Shown: positions 17,424 through 25,557, numbered from the stretch's first letter. The stretch is DNA of 28,849 nucleotides from Bacteroidota bacterium (GCA_023453125.1 JAEXUB010000044.1:1-28849); one strand, 5' to 3'. Made by a program: numbers and translations. The notes: generated by a model from the letters alone, not told the origin.

Positions 17424-18790
17424 AAACAGAAGAGCGGATAAACCAGGCAAGGATAAGACAGCTTAACAGCTATGCTGAAAAGAAGGGGGCCGTTATCTAC
17501 TGGATGCAGAGGGACCAGCGGGTTCACGATAACTGGGCTCTTCTCTATGCACAGGAAACTGCATTGAGCAGGAATGTTCCTTTGTATGTGGTCTTCTGCC
17601 TTGCCGGTAAATTTGCCGATGCAGCATACAGGCACTTTGCCTTCATGATTAAAGGATTAATGCAGGCTGAAAAAGAGTTTGCCCGGTTTAACATTCCATT
17701 TATTCTTCTGCGCGGGGACACGGGAAAGAGTATAGCGGGCTTTGTTAAGGAGGCCGGCGTGGGAGTTCTGGTTACCGATTTCAATCCTCTTAAGATTGTA
17801 AATAAATGGAAGAAAGAAGTCTCGGAAGAAATTTCAATTCCTTTCTACGAAGTTGACGCGCACAATATTGTTCCCTGCTTTGCGGCCTCCAATAAGGCTG
17901 AGTTCGGGGCATACACTATAAGGCCGAAGATTAAGAGAATGCTTGATGATTTTCTTGTGGAATTCCCACCGGTGGTTAAGATGAAAAGGAATGAGGTAAA
18001 AAATAAGAATGACTGGAATGCCGCGCTTGATGAAAAGCTATATGACACTTCGGTAAATGAAGTAAAGAATATTCTTCCCGGCGAAGATGAGGGAATTAAA
18101 GCGCTGCAGAGATTTATTGATGAAAGATTCCCCGATTACGCGGTTAAGAGGAACGATCCTTCAATTGATTACACATCAAATCTTTCCCCCTATTTTCATT
18201 TCGGACAGCTTGCTCCGCAGCGTGCGGCCCTTGCAGTTTTAAGGCTTACCGATTATCCGGAATCGCGGGAGTCTTTTCTGGAAGAGCTGATAATCAGAAG
18301 AGAGCTTGCGGATAATTTCTGTTTCTATAATAATGATTATGACTCCTTCAACGGATTCCACGCCTGGGCAAAGGAGACTCTTAACAATCACCGGAAAGAC
18401 GAAAGGGAATATATCTATTCCCTTAAAGATTTTGAGAAGGGGAATACGCACGATCCCCTTTGGAATGCAGCACAGATGGAAATGGTTAAGAAGGGAAAGA
18501 TGCACGGCTATATGAGAATGTACTGGGCAAAAAAAATTCTGGAATGGACAAAGACTCCCGAAGATGCGGTTAAGATTGCGGTGTATTTAAATGACCGTTA
18601 CGAGCTTGACGGGAGGGATCCGAACGGGTATACCGGCATTGCGTGGGCTATAGGGGGAGTGCACGACCGCGCCTGGAGCGAGCGCCCGGTGTTCGGCAAA
18701 GTGCGTTATATGAACTATAACGGATGCAAAAGAAAATTTGATGTTGATTTATATATCAATAACATAGAATCATACAATGAAGACTTATAG
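17420..18790 (+). CDS. phrB: Class II CPD photolyase
   Basis: This 456-residue flavoprotein uses light to split cyclobutane pyrimidine dimers. The N-terminal VIYWMQRDQRVHDNWAL is typical of class II enzymes, in contrast to the class I W-F-R-x-D-L-R opening. The C-terminal FAD-binding region contains YTGIAWAIGGVHDRAWSER and then FGKVRYMNYNGCKRKFD, the strongest class II signature. The start overlaps the EVE gene by 4 nt and its end overlaps the next gene by 14 nt, so the three are translationally linked. Together with uvrA upstream it forms a UV-repair group. Confidence 0.96.
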   Translation: MKTEERINQARIRQLNSYAEKKGAVIYWMQRDQRVHDNWALLYAQETALSRNVPLYVVFCLAGKFADAAYRHFAFMIKGLMQAEKEFARFNIPFILLRGDTGKSIAGFVKEAGVGVLVTDFNPLKIVNKWKKEVSEEISIPFYEVDAHNIVPCFAASNKAEFGAYTIRPKIKRMLDDFLVEFPPVVKMKRNEVKNKNDWNAALDEKLYDTSVNEVKNILPGEDEGIKALQRFIDERFPDYAVKRNDPSIDYTSNLSPYFHFGQLAPQRAALAVLRLTDYPESRESFLEELIIRRELADNFCFYNNDYDSFNGFHAWAKETLNNHRKDEREYIYSLKDFEKGNTHDPLWNAAQMEMVKKGKMHGYMRMYWAKKILEWTKTPEDAVKIAVYLNDRYELDGRDPNGYTGIAWAIGGVHDRAWSERPVFGKVRYMNYNGCKRKFDVDLYINNIESYNEDL

Positions 18791-19304
18791 CTATTCCCTT
18801 CTTTCAAAGTTTCTTTACCGTTACGCAATACTTCTTCTTGCTGCGGTTCTAATATTTTATTTTATCGTTCTCCTTTCTCAGGTGCCGGCAAATCCGGTTT
18901 ATGTTATTCCAGCGCTTATTAATGCCGTAATCATATTTCTGGCCTGGAGATATTATTATTCAACCTACAGGCTTCTTGCATTTAAAGTAATCTGCGGCAA
19001 AGAGACAATTAAGGCTGCCGGTTTTATTCCCGGAGTAAAAGAGATGGAAATAAAATATTCAGACATCGACGGAATATCGGGGGGAGTGTTCGGATACAAT
19101 GATAAAGGGCTTATATTCATTCACGACGGCGAGCATAATGTATCTTTCGGAATTCATCCAAGTATTGAAGATGTTAATTCGCTTCTGCGTTATATTATTG
19201 AAAGGCTCAATCCCGATTTAAAGGAGGAGATTACCGCGCGCATTAAGAAGAAGGAAGATAAAGCAGAAAGAATGAAGAAAGGTTTAAAACAAAAAACCCC
19301 CTGA
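18777..19304 (+). CDS. Membrane protein with PH-like cytoplasmic domain, unknown function
   Basis: This 175-residue protein has two membrane helices (about 15-35 and 42-60). A soluble part with alternating strand-like segments follows (KEMEIKYSDIDGISGGVFGY, then GLIFIHDGEHNVSF), which recalls bacterial PH-like (bPH) domains. A lysine-rich C-terminal tail ends the protein. The start lies inside the photolyase gene (14-nt overlap) and the stop lies inside a terminator hairpin. The fold assignment is tentative. Confidence 0.65.
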   Translation: MKTYSYSLLSKFLYRYAILLLAAVLIFYFIVLLSQVPANPVYVIPALINAVIIFLAWRYYYSTYRLLAFKVICGKETIKAAGFIPGVKEMEIKYSDIDGISGGVFGYNDKGLIFIHDGEHNVSFGIHPSIEDVNSLLRYIIERLNPDLKEEITARIKKKEDKAERMKKGLKQKTP

Positions 19305-19318
19305 TGAAAGGGGGTTTT
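19293..19318. terminator. Bidirectional terminator between the membrane-protein gene and HU
   Basis: AAAACCCCC pairs with GGGGGTTTT around an 8-nt loop that contains the plus-strand stop codon. On the minus strand the stem is followed by TTTTTTGTTTT, so it works best for HU. On the plus strand the T-run is only four bases. Confidence 0.85.
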
Positions 19319-19337
19319 CTATAAAAGTTAAGCTAAA

Positions 19338-19628
19338 TTATTTCTGCGGCAATACAGCATCCTTGCAGGCTTTTGCTACTCTGAATTTAACAACTTTCTT
19401 TGCAGGGATTGTAATGGTTTCGCCAGTAGCCGGGTTTCTGCCCTGTCTTTTCTTTCTCTGGACGAGTGTTAATTTACCAAGGCCCGGAATGGTGAATGAT
19501 TTCTTTGCTTCTTTGTAAGCGAGAGCAACAAATTCATCTAAGAAAATGCCGGCGGCTTTCTTTGTTGTTCCGACTTTTTTTGAAAGATGGTCAAGAATCT
19601 GACCTTTGGTCATTGGTTTTGATGCCAT
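19338..19628 (-). CDS. hup: HU-family DNA-binding protein
   Basis: This 96-residue protein has the HU/IHF architecture. An N-terminal helix pair (KGQILDHLSKKVGTTKKAAGIFLDEF) is followed by a three-strand saddle (SFTIPGLGKLTLVQRKKRQGRNP). A DNA-contacting arm with RNPATGETITIPAKKVVKF comes last. HU is an abundant dimeric nucleoid protein that bends DNA. A GAAGGTG ribosome site precedes the ATG on the minus strand. It is transcribed alone, towards a shared terminator. The MASKPMTKGQ opening is slightly longer than in E. coli HU. Confidence 0.95.
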   Translation of the reverse strand: MASKPMTKGQILDHLSKKVGTTKKAAGIFLDEFVALAYKEAKKSFTIPGLGKLTLVQRKKRQGRNPATGETITIPAKKVVKFRVAKACKDAVLPQK

Positions 19629-19802
19629 ACTGCACCTTCGTTTTTGTTAGTGAAATAATGTCTGACTGCAAAATAAAAATTTTTTCCAATAAAAAAAACA
19701 GTTAATTCATTTTAATACTATTTTTATTGGCTCTAACGGCTCCCCTATTTTTTTACCTTATTTCTATTAGCTATTTTTACGGCGGGTATTTATCTTGAAT
19801 GT

Positions 19803-21872
19803 ATGATTAGAAACTTTGTTGTGATATTGCTCCTCCTCTTAACCGTCTGCCGGCAGGCTCCGGCGCAGGATAAGAAACAGGCGGACGCCAAGAAGGCCGC
19901 CGCCATTGCAGACTCCATAAGGCTTAAAGGGGGAAAGGATACTTCCGCGGTTAAGAAGGATCTCATTAAGGCTCCGGCTCCGTTAATAGCGCAGACAGAT
20001 CTGTCCGATGATGCCGCAGGCTCTCTTATTGGTAAGAGCGCTCTCTACCTTTCCGATTATAAGAGTATAGGGGACTTCTTCGTCCATATTCCGTACGGAT
20101 TTGTACAGAGCCTCGGAAGCGGCGGACAACCCGATGAAATAACCCTCTACGGCACCGGTTTCGGGGGAATTTCTTACCTTGATGACGGCATATCTATTAA
20201 TAACAGGCTTTTCAACGCATACGATCTTACCAACTACCAGTCGGAAAGGGCCGATTCTATTGAAGTCCAGCCGGCGGTTAGGGGTTTCCTATTCAGTCCC
20301 CTTAACGATTATGCATCGGTTAACTTTATTTCGAGGGACCGGATTAAGGAGAAGCAGTATTCAAGGCTCCGTTTCTACCAGGGGGCAAACAGGGAAGGGT
20401 TCATCGATTTTATTTTTAATATGCCGGCAGCCCGGAACCTCTATTTTACCGGTCAGATTACAAACAACAGCATACGGGACCGCTTTAAGAACAGCGAGGC
20501 GGGGGGATGGCGCGCCTCGGCTTCGCTGAGGTACAACCTTGCTGAGAAGATTAATCTAATTGCCTCTTACAGGCACTACTTTACCGAGGCAAAGCTGAAC
20601 GGGGGAGTTAACGGGGATACCATTAAGGCCTTATATCCCGGTTCCTGGGAGACCTACCTCTATGATGAAAAGAGGGAGGACTTCATTAACTTCAGCGACC
20701 GGGGAGTTAAGTCGCTTAGCAATTCATTCTCGGTTAGAATGCTTGCCGAACTTTTTGAAGGAAGCCGCACCGATGCTTCGGTATATTTTACAACCGGGCT
20801 TAATGAGTACAGGCAGAGAGACACAATTGATTCCTCAATTCAGGATGCTTATCCGGGAATGGTTTCAATACACGATAATAATAAGTATTCTGCATTCGGG
20901 GCTCTGGTTAAGCAGAATCTCCGCATTAGCGTATTCGATCTTAAAGTGATATTAAATTATGAAAAGAACCGGTTCGATACTCCCCTTCTCCCATCGGTTA
21001 AAGATAATTCCCTCTTCTCTGCAGGCGCCGCACTGTCGGCAAATCTGTTAGACAGCACATTCCGCCCGTCGGTATTTGCAAAGAGCCTTACATATAATTC
21101 CTCATTTTATCCGGGCGGGGGAGCGGATTTAAACATCTCCCTTTCAAAGAAGCTTTTCCTCTACGCCGGCTATTCCTTCTTTAAAAAACCTTATACCGTT
21201 TTTGAAGAGGCGGGACTTGCGGCCGCGGGCATAGAGGGAAAACAGGAGATAACCGCCGCAGAGGCTTCAATAAGGTATAAAGAGGGGGGCGCCGATTTAA
21301 GGGGGGGATACTTCTCAATTAATAATAAAAACTTTGCGCTTCCGGTAATCATAAAGCTTGTAGGCGGCGAAAACTATTCAGCCGCATATTTGGGGACGGT
21401 TGAAAGAAACCTGCAGGGAATAAATTTAAGCGGAAGTTATAAATTCTTTAAAGTACTGGCATCATTCAGCTTTAATGCCTATTTCAGGAACAGGGAAGAG
21501 ATAGTAAACACACCTCCTTATACTCTGGATGCCGGAATCTATTATGTAGATACTCTCTTCAACCGCAATCTTGATCTCAAAGCTGGATTCAACTTTAAAT
21601 ATTACGGCGGGCAGAATTTCCTCTTTTACGATTTTGAAAGAATGGCCTCCTCCTCCTACCTGCTGGATGCGGCATCAAACCGGTACCGCGCATCTGAAAA
21701 GACCAAAGACGTTTTCCGGCTGGATTTTTTTGTGGCGGGTAGAGTGCAGGAATCTGCGATTGTATATTTTACCTGGGAGAATCTGCTTAATACAAATTAC
21801 TTCCTCATTCCTTATTATCCCGGTATGGGGAGGAATATCAGGTTCGGAATTTCGTGGGAGTTTTTAGATTAG
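19803..21872 (+). CDS. TonB-dependent-receptor-like outer-membrane beta-barrel protein
   Basis: This 689-residue protein has a signal peptide (hydrophobic residues 3-16, cut near APAQ). A short lysine-rich linker is followed by a plug-like region (FFVHIPYGFVQSLGSGGQPDEITLYG, then ISYLDDGISINN). The rest is long alternating aromatic strand segments of a barrel, closing with NIRFGISWEFLD, a normal last strand. No carboxypeptidase-like N-terminal domain is seen, and no clear TonB box was found. The substrate is unknown, and it could also be a plug-bearing barrel without TonB coupling. The last 35 nt overlap the end of the minus-strand methyltransferase gene. Confidence 0.8.
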   Translation: MIRNFVVILLLLLTVCRQAPAQDKKQADAKKAAAIADSIRLKGGKDTSAVKKDLIKAPAPLIAQTDLSDDAAGSLIGKSALYLSDYKSIGDFFVHIPYGFVQSLGSGGQPDEITLYGTGFGGISYLDDGISINNRLFNAYDLTNYQSERADSIEVQPAVRGFLFSPLNDYASVNFISRDRIKEKQYSRLRFYQGANREGFIDFIFNMPAARNLYFTGQITNNSIRDRFKNSEAGGWRASASLRYNLAEKINLIASYRHYFTEAKLNGGVNGDTIKALYPGSWETYLYDEKREDFINFSDRGVKSLSNSFSVRMLAELFEGSRTDASVYFTTGLNEYRQRDTIDSSIQDAYPGMVSIHDNNKYSAFGALVKQNLRISVFDLKVILNYEKNRFDTPLLPSVKDNSLFSAGAALSANLLDSTFRPSVFAKSLTYNSSFYPGGGADLNISLSKKLFLYAGYSFFKKPYTVFEEAGLAAAGIEGKQEITAAEASIRYKEGGADLRGGYFSINNKNFALPVIIKLVGGENYSAAYLGTVERNLQGINLSGSYKFFKVLASFSFNAYFRNREEIVNTPPYTLDAGIYYVDTLFNRNLDLKAGFNFKYYGGQNFLFYDFERMASSSYLLDAASNRYRASEKTKDVFRLDFFVAGRVQESAIVYFTWENLLNTNYFLIPYYPGMGRNIRFGISWEFLD

Positions 21873-22623
21873 CCCGTGCGGTTCCAAGTATAACCGCAGA
21901 GGCATTTGCAACATTAAGCGATTCGGCATTACCGTAGCGCGGAATTGTTATTGCCTTGGATGCCGAAAGGACTTCCTGTCCAGGGCCCTGCGCCTCATTT
22001 GCCAATATAATTACAGAGTTTTGCGGGAATGTGAACTCGAATATATTCTCACCGTTCAGATCCGCGCACAGAAGTTCATATCCCGATTCCGCCAGCATTG
22101 CAAGGGACTTTACAAAATTCTCCACCCGGTGTATATTAAGATGGAACAGGGAACCCATGCTTGCCCTTACCACTTTGGGATTATACGATTCCGCGCATTC
22201 ATTGCTCAGGATTAGACTTTTAACGCCGAACCAATCGCAGTTGCGCATTATAGTGCCAAGGTTTCCCGGGTCGGATATATTCTCAAGGGCTACAATTATC
22301 CCCTCATCCTTTTTGATTTTGCTTTTGGAATCCTTCATATGGAATACGGCGGCAATTCCCTGGGGGGTTTCGGTATCGCACAGTTTAAGGAACTCGTGAT
22401 AATTGAGTGCTTCGAACTTTTTGATCTTCTGGGAGAGGCGGGCGCAGTATGCCGGATTCGCCTCCCTGAAATGGTGGTCGCAGAAGAGGGCCTCGCATTC
22501 AAATCCCGCTGCCAGAGCCTCATCAATAAGCTTTTTCCCTTCGGCTATGAATTTTTTCTCTTCATAGCGGTATTTTTTCTGCAACAGGGAGGAATAATAT
22601 TTTAATTCCCCTTTTGAGGTCAT
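21838..22623 (-). CDS. TrmH/SpoU-family RNA 2'-O-methyltransferase
   Basis: This 261-residue protein has the SpoU layout. An N-terminal substrate-binding domain (FIAEGKKLIDEAL) is followed by a SPOUT knot: motif 1 NISDPGNLGTIMRN (115-128), motif 2 ILANEAQG (206-213) and motif 3 IPRYGNAESLNVANA (227-241). Motif 2 has Glu-Ala-Gln in place of the more usual Glu-Gly. The family transfers methyl from S-adenosylmethionine to ribose 2'-OH of rRNA or tRNA. The exact nucleotide is not predictable; RlmB-like or TsnR-like proteins are the nearest types. It is convergent with the receptor gene, and their 3' ends overlap by 35 nt. Confidence 0.93.
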   Translation of the reverse strand: MTSKGELKYYSSLLQKKYRYEEKKFIAEGKKLIDEALAAGFECEALFCDHHFREANPAYCARLSQKIKKFEALNYHEFLKLCDTETPQGIAAVFHMKDSKSKIKKDEGIIVALENISDPGNLGTIMRNCDWFGVKSLILSNECAESYNPKVVRASMGSLFHLNIHRVENFVKSLAMLAESGYELLCADLNGENIFEFTFPQNSVIILANEAQGPGQEVLSASKAITIPRYGNAESLNVANASAVILGTARANLKTPTKFRT

Positions 22624-22696
22624 TTTTCTCCCGCTTTTGGGTAAAAAATAGGTAAAAAAAAGGACTAAATAAATTTATGAAATTGGGAATTAAATC

Positions 22697-22725
22697 TTGC
22701 ATAGATTGAAAAAAAGGGATAAATT
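22697..22725 (+). promoter_or_regulatory. Possible promoter for the tRNA-Thr transcript
   Basis: TTGCAT and TAAATT are separated by 17 nt. Matches to the sigma-70 consensus are only three and four of six. If used, the transcript would begin near 22732 and include both small hairpins and the duplicated tRNA piece before the real tRNA. Confidence 0.25.
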
Positions 22726-22745
22726 TAGAGCTCAAATTTTGATTA

Positions 22746-22761
22746 TCCGGCTTTGGCCGGA
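22746..22761 (+). other. Small hairpin upstream of the tRNA fragment
   Basis: TCCGGC pairs with GCCGGA around a TTTG loop. It lies 8 nt before the duplicated tRNA 5' piece. No T-run follows, so it is not an ordinary terminator. Confidence 0.5.
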
Positions 22762-22769
22762 ATTTACAC

Positions 22770-22788
22770 GCTGGCGTAGCTCAGTTGG
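22770..22788 (+). repeat. 19-nt duplicate of the tRNA-Thr 5' end
   Basis: GCTGGCGTAGCTCAGTTGG is identical to the first 19 bases of the tRNA at 22846-22864, covering the acceptor strand and most of the D arm. The match ends after GTTGG, and no anticodon or T arm follows, so this is a fragment and not a second tRNA gene. Confidence 0.95.
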
Positions 22789-22795
22789 CCGGCAG

Positions 22796-22811
22796 TCCCG
22801 ATAAGTCGGGA
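22796..22811 (+). repeat. Palindrome TCCCGA-TAAG-TCGGGA inside the duplicated segment
   Basis: A six-base perfect stem with a TAAG loop lies between the tRNA fragment and the real tRNA. Its form resembles short dispersed palindromes; whether it recurs in this genome cannot be tested here. Confidence 0.6.
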
Positions 22812-22845
22812 TAATCGTTCTAAATAGTTTGAAAATAAAGTTTAT

Positions 22846-22918
22846 GCTGGCGTAGCTCAGTTGGTAGAGCAGCTGACTTGTAATCAGCAGGTCGCCGGTT
22901 CGAATCCGATCGCCAGCT
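22846..22918 (+). tRNA. trnT: tRNA-Thr, anticodon TGT
   Basis: A complete cloverleaf is visible. The acceptor GCTGGCG pairs with CGCCAGC, the anticodon stem GCTGA pairs with TCAGC around CTTGTAA (anticodon TGT, reading ACA), and the T arm contains GGTTCGAATCC. The discriminator base is T and CCA is not encoded. A terminator follows directly. Confidence 0.97.
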
Positions 22919-22922
22919 CAAG

Positions 22923-22948
22923 AAACCCCGAAGAAATTCGGGGTTTTT
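22923..22948 (+). terminator. Terminator of the tRNA-Thr gene
   Basis: AAACCCCGAA pairs perfectly with TTCGGGGTTT around a GAAA tetraloop, then continues into TTTTT. It starts 5 nt after the tRNA. Confidence 0.92.
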
Positions 22949-22970
22949 GCTTTTAAATAAGCTCAAAGTG

Positions 22971-23069
22971 CCCTCGATACGATCGCTGTTGCGATCACTC
23001 GGGCACCGAAATTCGAGATGCGGGCCTCGAGTGCTCAAACGCTGCGCAGCAGTGGTTTAGAGTATCGAG
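22971..23069. repeat. Nested palindromic element downstream of tRNA-Thr
   Basis: Outer arms CTCGATAC (22973-22980) and GTATCGAG (23062-23069) are exact inverted repeats. Inside are GATCGC-TGTT-GCGATC (22981-22996), an imperfect ACTCG/CGAGT pair (22997-23032) and the 10-base palindrome GCTGCGCAGC (23041-23050). The element has no convincing reading frame. It looks like a structured dispersed repeat or the transcript of a small structured RNA. Confidence 0.7.
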
Positions 23070-23080
23070 AGGCTAAAAAG

Positions 23081-23110
23081 CCCCAAAATCGCAAGATTTC
23101 GGGGTTTTTT
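23081..23110 (+). terminator. Second plus-strand terminator after the palindromic element
   Basis: CCCCAAAATC pairs with GATTTCGGGG (one A-C mismatch) around a GCAA loop, followed by TTTTTT. It is an intrinsic terminator although no gene lies between it and the tRNA terminator. The remaining DNA to 23201 shows no gene. Confidence 0.75.
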
Positions 23111-23201
23111 GTTTTAAAGGTTTTCCGCTTTTTCCCTGTTTTGGCCCCTTTTAACCACCTGTTTAGGCACCAACTATTGCAATTACTATTGCAGAGAATG
23201 A

Positions 23202-23699
23202 TTACGGTTTATATCCCGTCTCAATTGCTTTAATCATTATTTTGGCGCACGCCAGAGTATCAGAGAGGGCGTTATGATGGTTGAGTTCAATGCCGAATTT
23301 ATTACATACATCCGGTAGCTTTGTGGGGTAGATTCCAAAATGACTGCGGGCTATTTTCATGGTGCACTTAAACTCTATAGGAGGCATTGAGATTAAATAG
23401 GTCTCACACAACGACCTTAGCACCCTCTCGTCAAATGAGGAGTTATGCGCAACGGCAAAATCGATATTGCTGAAGATGGGTTTTATTGCCGGCCAGAGTT
23501 CGCCGAAATCGGGTTCGTTCTCAACATCCTTCCAGGTGATTCCGTGTATATGCGTAAACATAAACCATCTTGAAGGGGGCTTGATAAGGAAGCTGCCGCT
23601 TTCTTTGATAATATTATCCTCAACTATAGCCAGCCCCACAGCGCAGGCGCTGTCCCGTTTATAGCTGGCGGTTTCAAAGTCGATAGCAAGAAATCTCAA
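23202..23699 (-). CDS. DnaQ-like 3'-5' exonuclease (DEDDh)
   Basis: This 165-residue protein is one exonuclease domain. It has Asp7 and Glu9 (AIDFETA), Asp90 (HNSSFDERVL), His142 and Asp147 (HNALSD), which is the complete DEDDh metal site. It is too short for a polymerase epsilon subunit with a clamp-binding tail of known type. Family members trim DNA or RNA 3' ends, but the specific role is open. It follows the peptidase gene on the same strand after 61 nt and might share its transcript. Confidence 0.92.
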   Translation of the reverse strand: MRFLAIDFETASYKRDSACAVGLAIVEDNIIKESGSFLIKPPSRWFMFTHIHGITWKDVENEPDFGELWPAIKPIFSNIDFAVAHNSSFDERVLRSLCETYLISMPPIEFKCTMKIARSHFGIYPTKLPDVCNKFGIELNHHNALSDTLACAKIMIKAIETGYKP

Positions 23700-23760
23700 G
23701 TTTTTCCGAAAATTAATCGAACAAAGATAATATTATTTTCTGTTGTGCCCCTCTCTTATT

Positions 23761-25557
23761 TTATTGTTTGAAAATGCCATCTTGTATTAATTGCTGTTCC
23801 GGAGTCGGATTGCCGGTGAAGGAAATCCTGAATGACTTTTCAAACCGCGGGGCCAGTTCTATTGCAATCTCTTTAATCCTGCCGCCGCGGGAAACAGTAA
23901 TATTTATCTTGTCTCCCCCCTTGAATCCGTTAAGCAGTTCGTTGAAGTTCCGCGCGGTAACTCTGGTTTCATTTATGGCAATTATCTCATCCTGAATGCT
24001 AAGAGAGGAATTGTATGCCGGTGTATTGAATTCAATAGACGATACAACTGCCTGTCCGTTTTGATCCTGTATGCGGGCTCCAAGCAGGGCTCCGGGTACA
24101 GGCTTTGGATTGTTATCTATTTCCAAGCCGGCATAAGCCAGATATTTATTATAGTCTATTTCTTTTGTGGTTGAAGCATACTCAAATATTTCGGTTGGAT
24201 CCGTGCCGCATATTTTCCCGCAGGCTTCTCTGAACTCGGCATCCGTAAAACCCCGGTTTTCCTTCTTGTAATATTGGCTGTATAGAAAACGCATAACATC
24301 ATCAAACGACTTCTTTCCCTTAGTCTCGTGCCTGATCTTTAAATCAAGCAGAAGTCCTAATGCGGCACCTTTATCGTAATAGGAAATTGTGGTATTGGAA
24401 GAATTAGGATTGCGGCTGAAAAACTGGAGCCATGTATTATAGCTTGATTCGGTGGCTGACTGGTGGAGGCGGCCCGGAACATTCTCGTACCTGCTGATAT
24501 TTGACCTGAAGTGCTCAAGAAATTCTTCCTGGGTAATAAGTCCGGCCCTGTATAATACCACCGCTTCGTAGAAAACGGTAATTCCTTCAGATACCCAGAG
24601 CATATTTGTAAGGTTTTCACGGTCATAATCAAATGGTCCCAGTACAATCGGCCTTATCCTTTTTACGTTGTAATGGTGAAAGTATTCGTGGGCAAGAAAA
24701 CTCTGTAATCTTTTAATTGATGCGGGAGTACTCAATGAGCCCGGACTTAATGTAATTGCCTGCGAATTAAGGTGCTCAAGTCCTCCTCCGCCGGGACCGA
24801 TTACAATAAAAGAATAATGCTTATAAGGGAGATCCCCCATCATGGATACTGAAGACTCTATTATTTTGCTTAGTGTTGATACAAGCGCGTCTCTGTCTAC
24901 TTTGCCAAGAAAAGAGCCCGCGAATTCATGCGGTACGCCTTTAACATCAAACGCTATAACTTCCTGGTTGCCTATAAGAATCGGGGAGTCATACAAAATA
25001 TCAAAATCGGATGCGGTATATGCACCCGGCTCATTTGGCAAAAGTTCAAGTCCCGTGGTTATCTTCTTCCATCCGGAGAATGGAACTATCTTAACTTTAG
25101 GCGACAGGTGTTTCTGTCCTGCGGGATAAATAAAAATTCCCGTTGGGGATACGAAAGCCTGATCTTCGTCAAGATAGCTGTCGGCAACCGAGCGGGCAAA
25201 AGCAAAGACGTCATACTCAATTATAAAATCTGTGATGCCCCCGGTATTAATCTTCCATCCGTTCTTTGCGCATTTCTCCCACGTAAGAGTATTGCCGGAG
25301 GAACCGGTTGCCTTAAAATTTATTATATTCTTCGGATAATCCATAAGCAGGTAATAACCGGGGGTCCAGACAGGCATCCGGAATTCCTGGTATTGACCAT
25401 TGAATCCGCTGCACCGGACCGATACGTGAAAGTAGTGCGTGTTCGGGCGCTCCATCGAAAGGGTAAACTCTACAGCGGGCTTGCCTGTGCCGGCCAACAA
25501 AACATTTGAAATTAAAAGCAAAACTAGCAGATAATAATGGAATTGACTTTTCCTCAT
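23761..25557 (-). CDS. M61-family metallopeptidase with C-terminal PDZ domain
   Basis: I choose the ATG at 25557 (598 residues) because GAGGAG lies 7 nt upstream; an ATG at 25572 lacks a ribosome site. The protein has a signal peptide (hydrophobic stretch ending near LAGTG), an immunoglobulin-like N-terminal part and the zinc site His290-Glu-x-x-His294 (AHEYFHH) with Glu324 (SEGITVFYE). A PDZ domain occupies about residues 490-580. This is the architecture of glycyl aminopeptidase and related M61 enzymes, which probably act in the periplasm on glycine-rich or damaged peptides. The C-terminus is short and polar. Confidence 0.93.
   Translation of the reverse strand: MRKSQFHYYLLVLLLISNVLLAGTGKPAVEFTLSMERPNTHYFHVSVRCSGFNGQYQEFRMPVWTPGYYLLMDYPKNIINFKATGSSGNTLTWEKCAKNGWKINTGGITDFIIEYDVFAFARSVADSYLDEDQAFVSPTGIFIYPAGQKHLSPKVKIVPFSGWKKITTGLELLPNEPGAYTASDFDILYDSPILIGNQEVIAFDVKGVPHEFAGSFLGKVDRDALVSTLSKIIESSVSMMGDLPYKHYSFIVIGPGGGGLEHLNSQAITLSPGSLSTPASIKRLQSFLAHEYFHHYNVKRIRPIVLGPFDYDRENLTNMLWVSEGITVFYEAVVLYRAGLITQEEFLEHFRSNISRYENVPGRLHQSATESSYNTWLQFFSRNPNSSNTTISYYDKGAALGLLLDLKIRHETKGKKSFDDVMRFLYSQYYKKENRGFTDAEFREACGKICGTDPTEIFEYASTTKEIDYNKYLAYAGLEIDNNPKPVPGALLGARIQDQNGQAVVSSIEFNTPAYNSSLSIQDEIIAINETRVTARNFNELLNGFKGGDKINITVSRGGRIKEIAIELAPRFEKSFRISFTGNPTPEQQLIQDGIFKQ

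Noticed and set aside
22770..22845. A second tRNA gene upstream of tRNA-Thr
   Set aside because: Only the first 19 bases match. There is no anticodon stem, T arm or 3' acceptor strand, so it cannot fold as a tRNA.
22820..23038. Minus-strand open frame containing SNRRPADYKSAALPTELR
   Set aside because: It is the antisense of tRNA-Thr and its terminator. This peptide is a well-known false gene call found opposite many bacterial tRNAs.
24928..25509. 193-codon plus-strand open frame
   Set aside because: It lies wholly antisense inside the M61 peptidase gene, which has a signal peptide, zinc site and PDZ domain. The antisense protein has no recognisable pattern.
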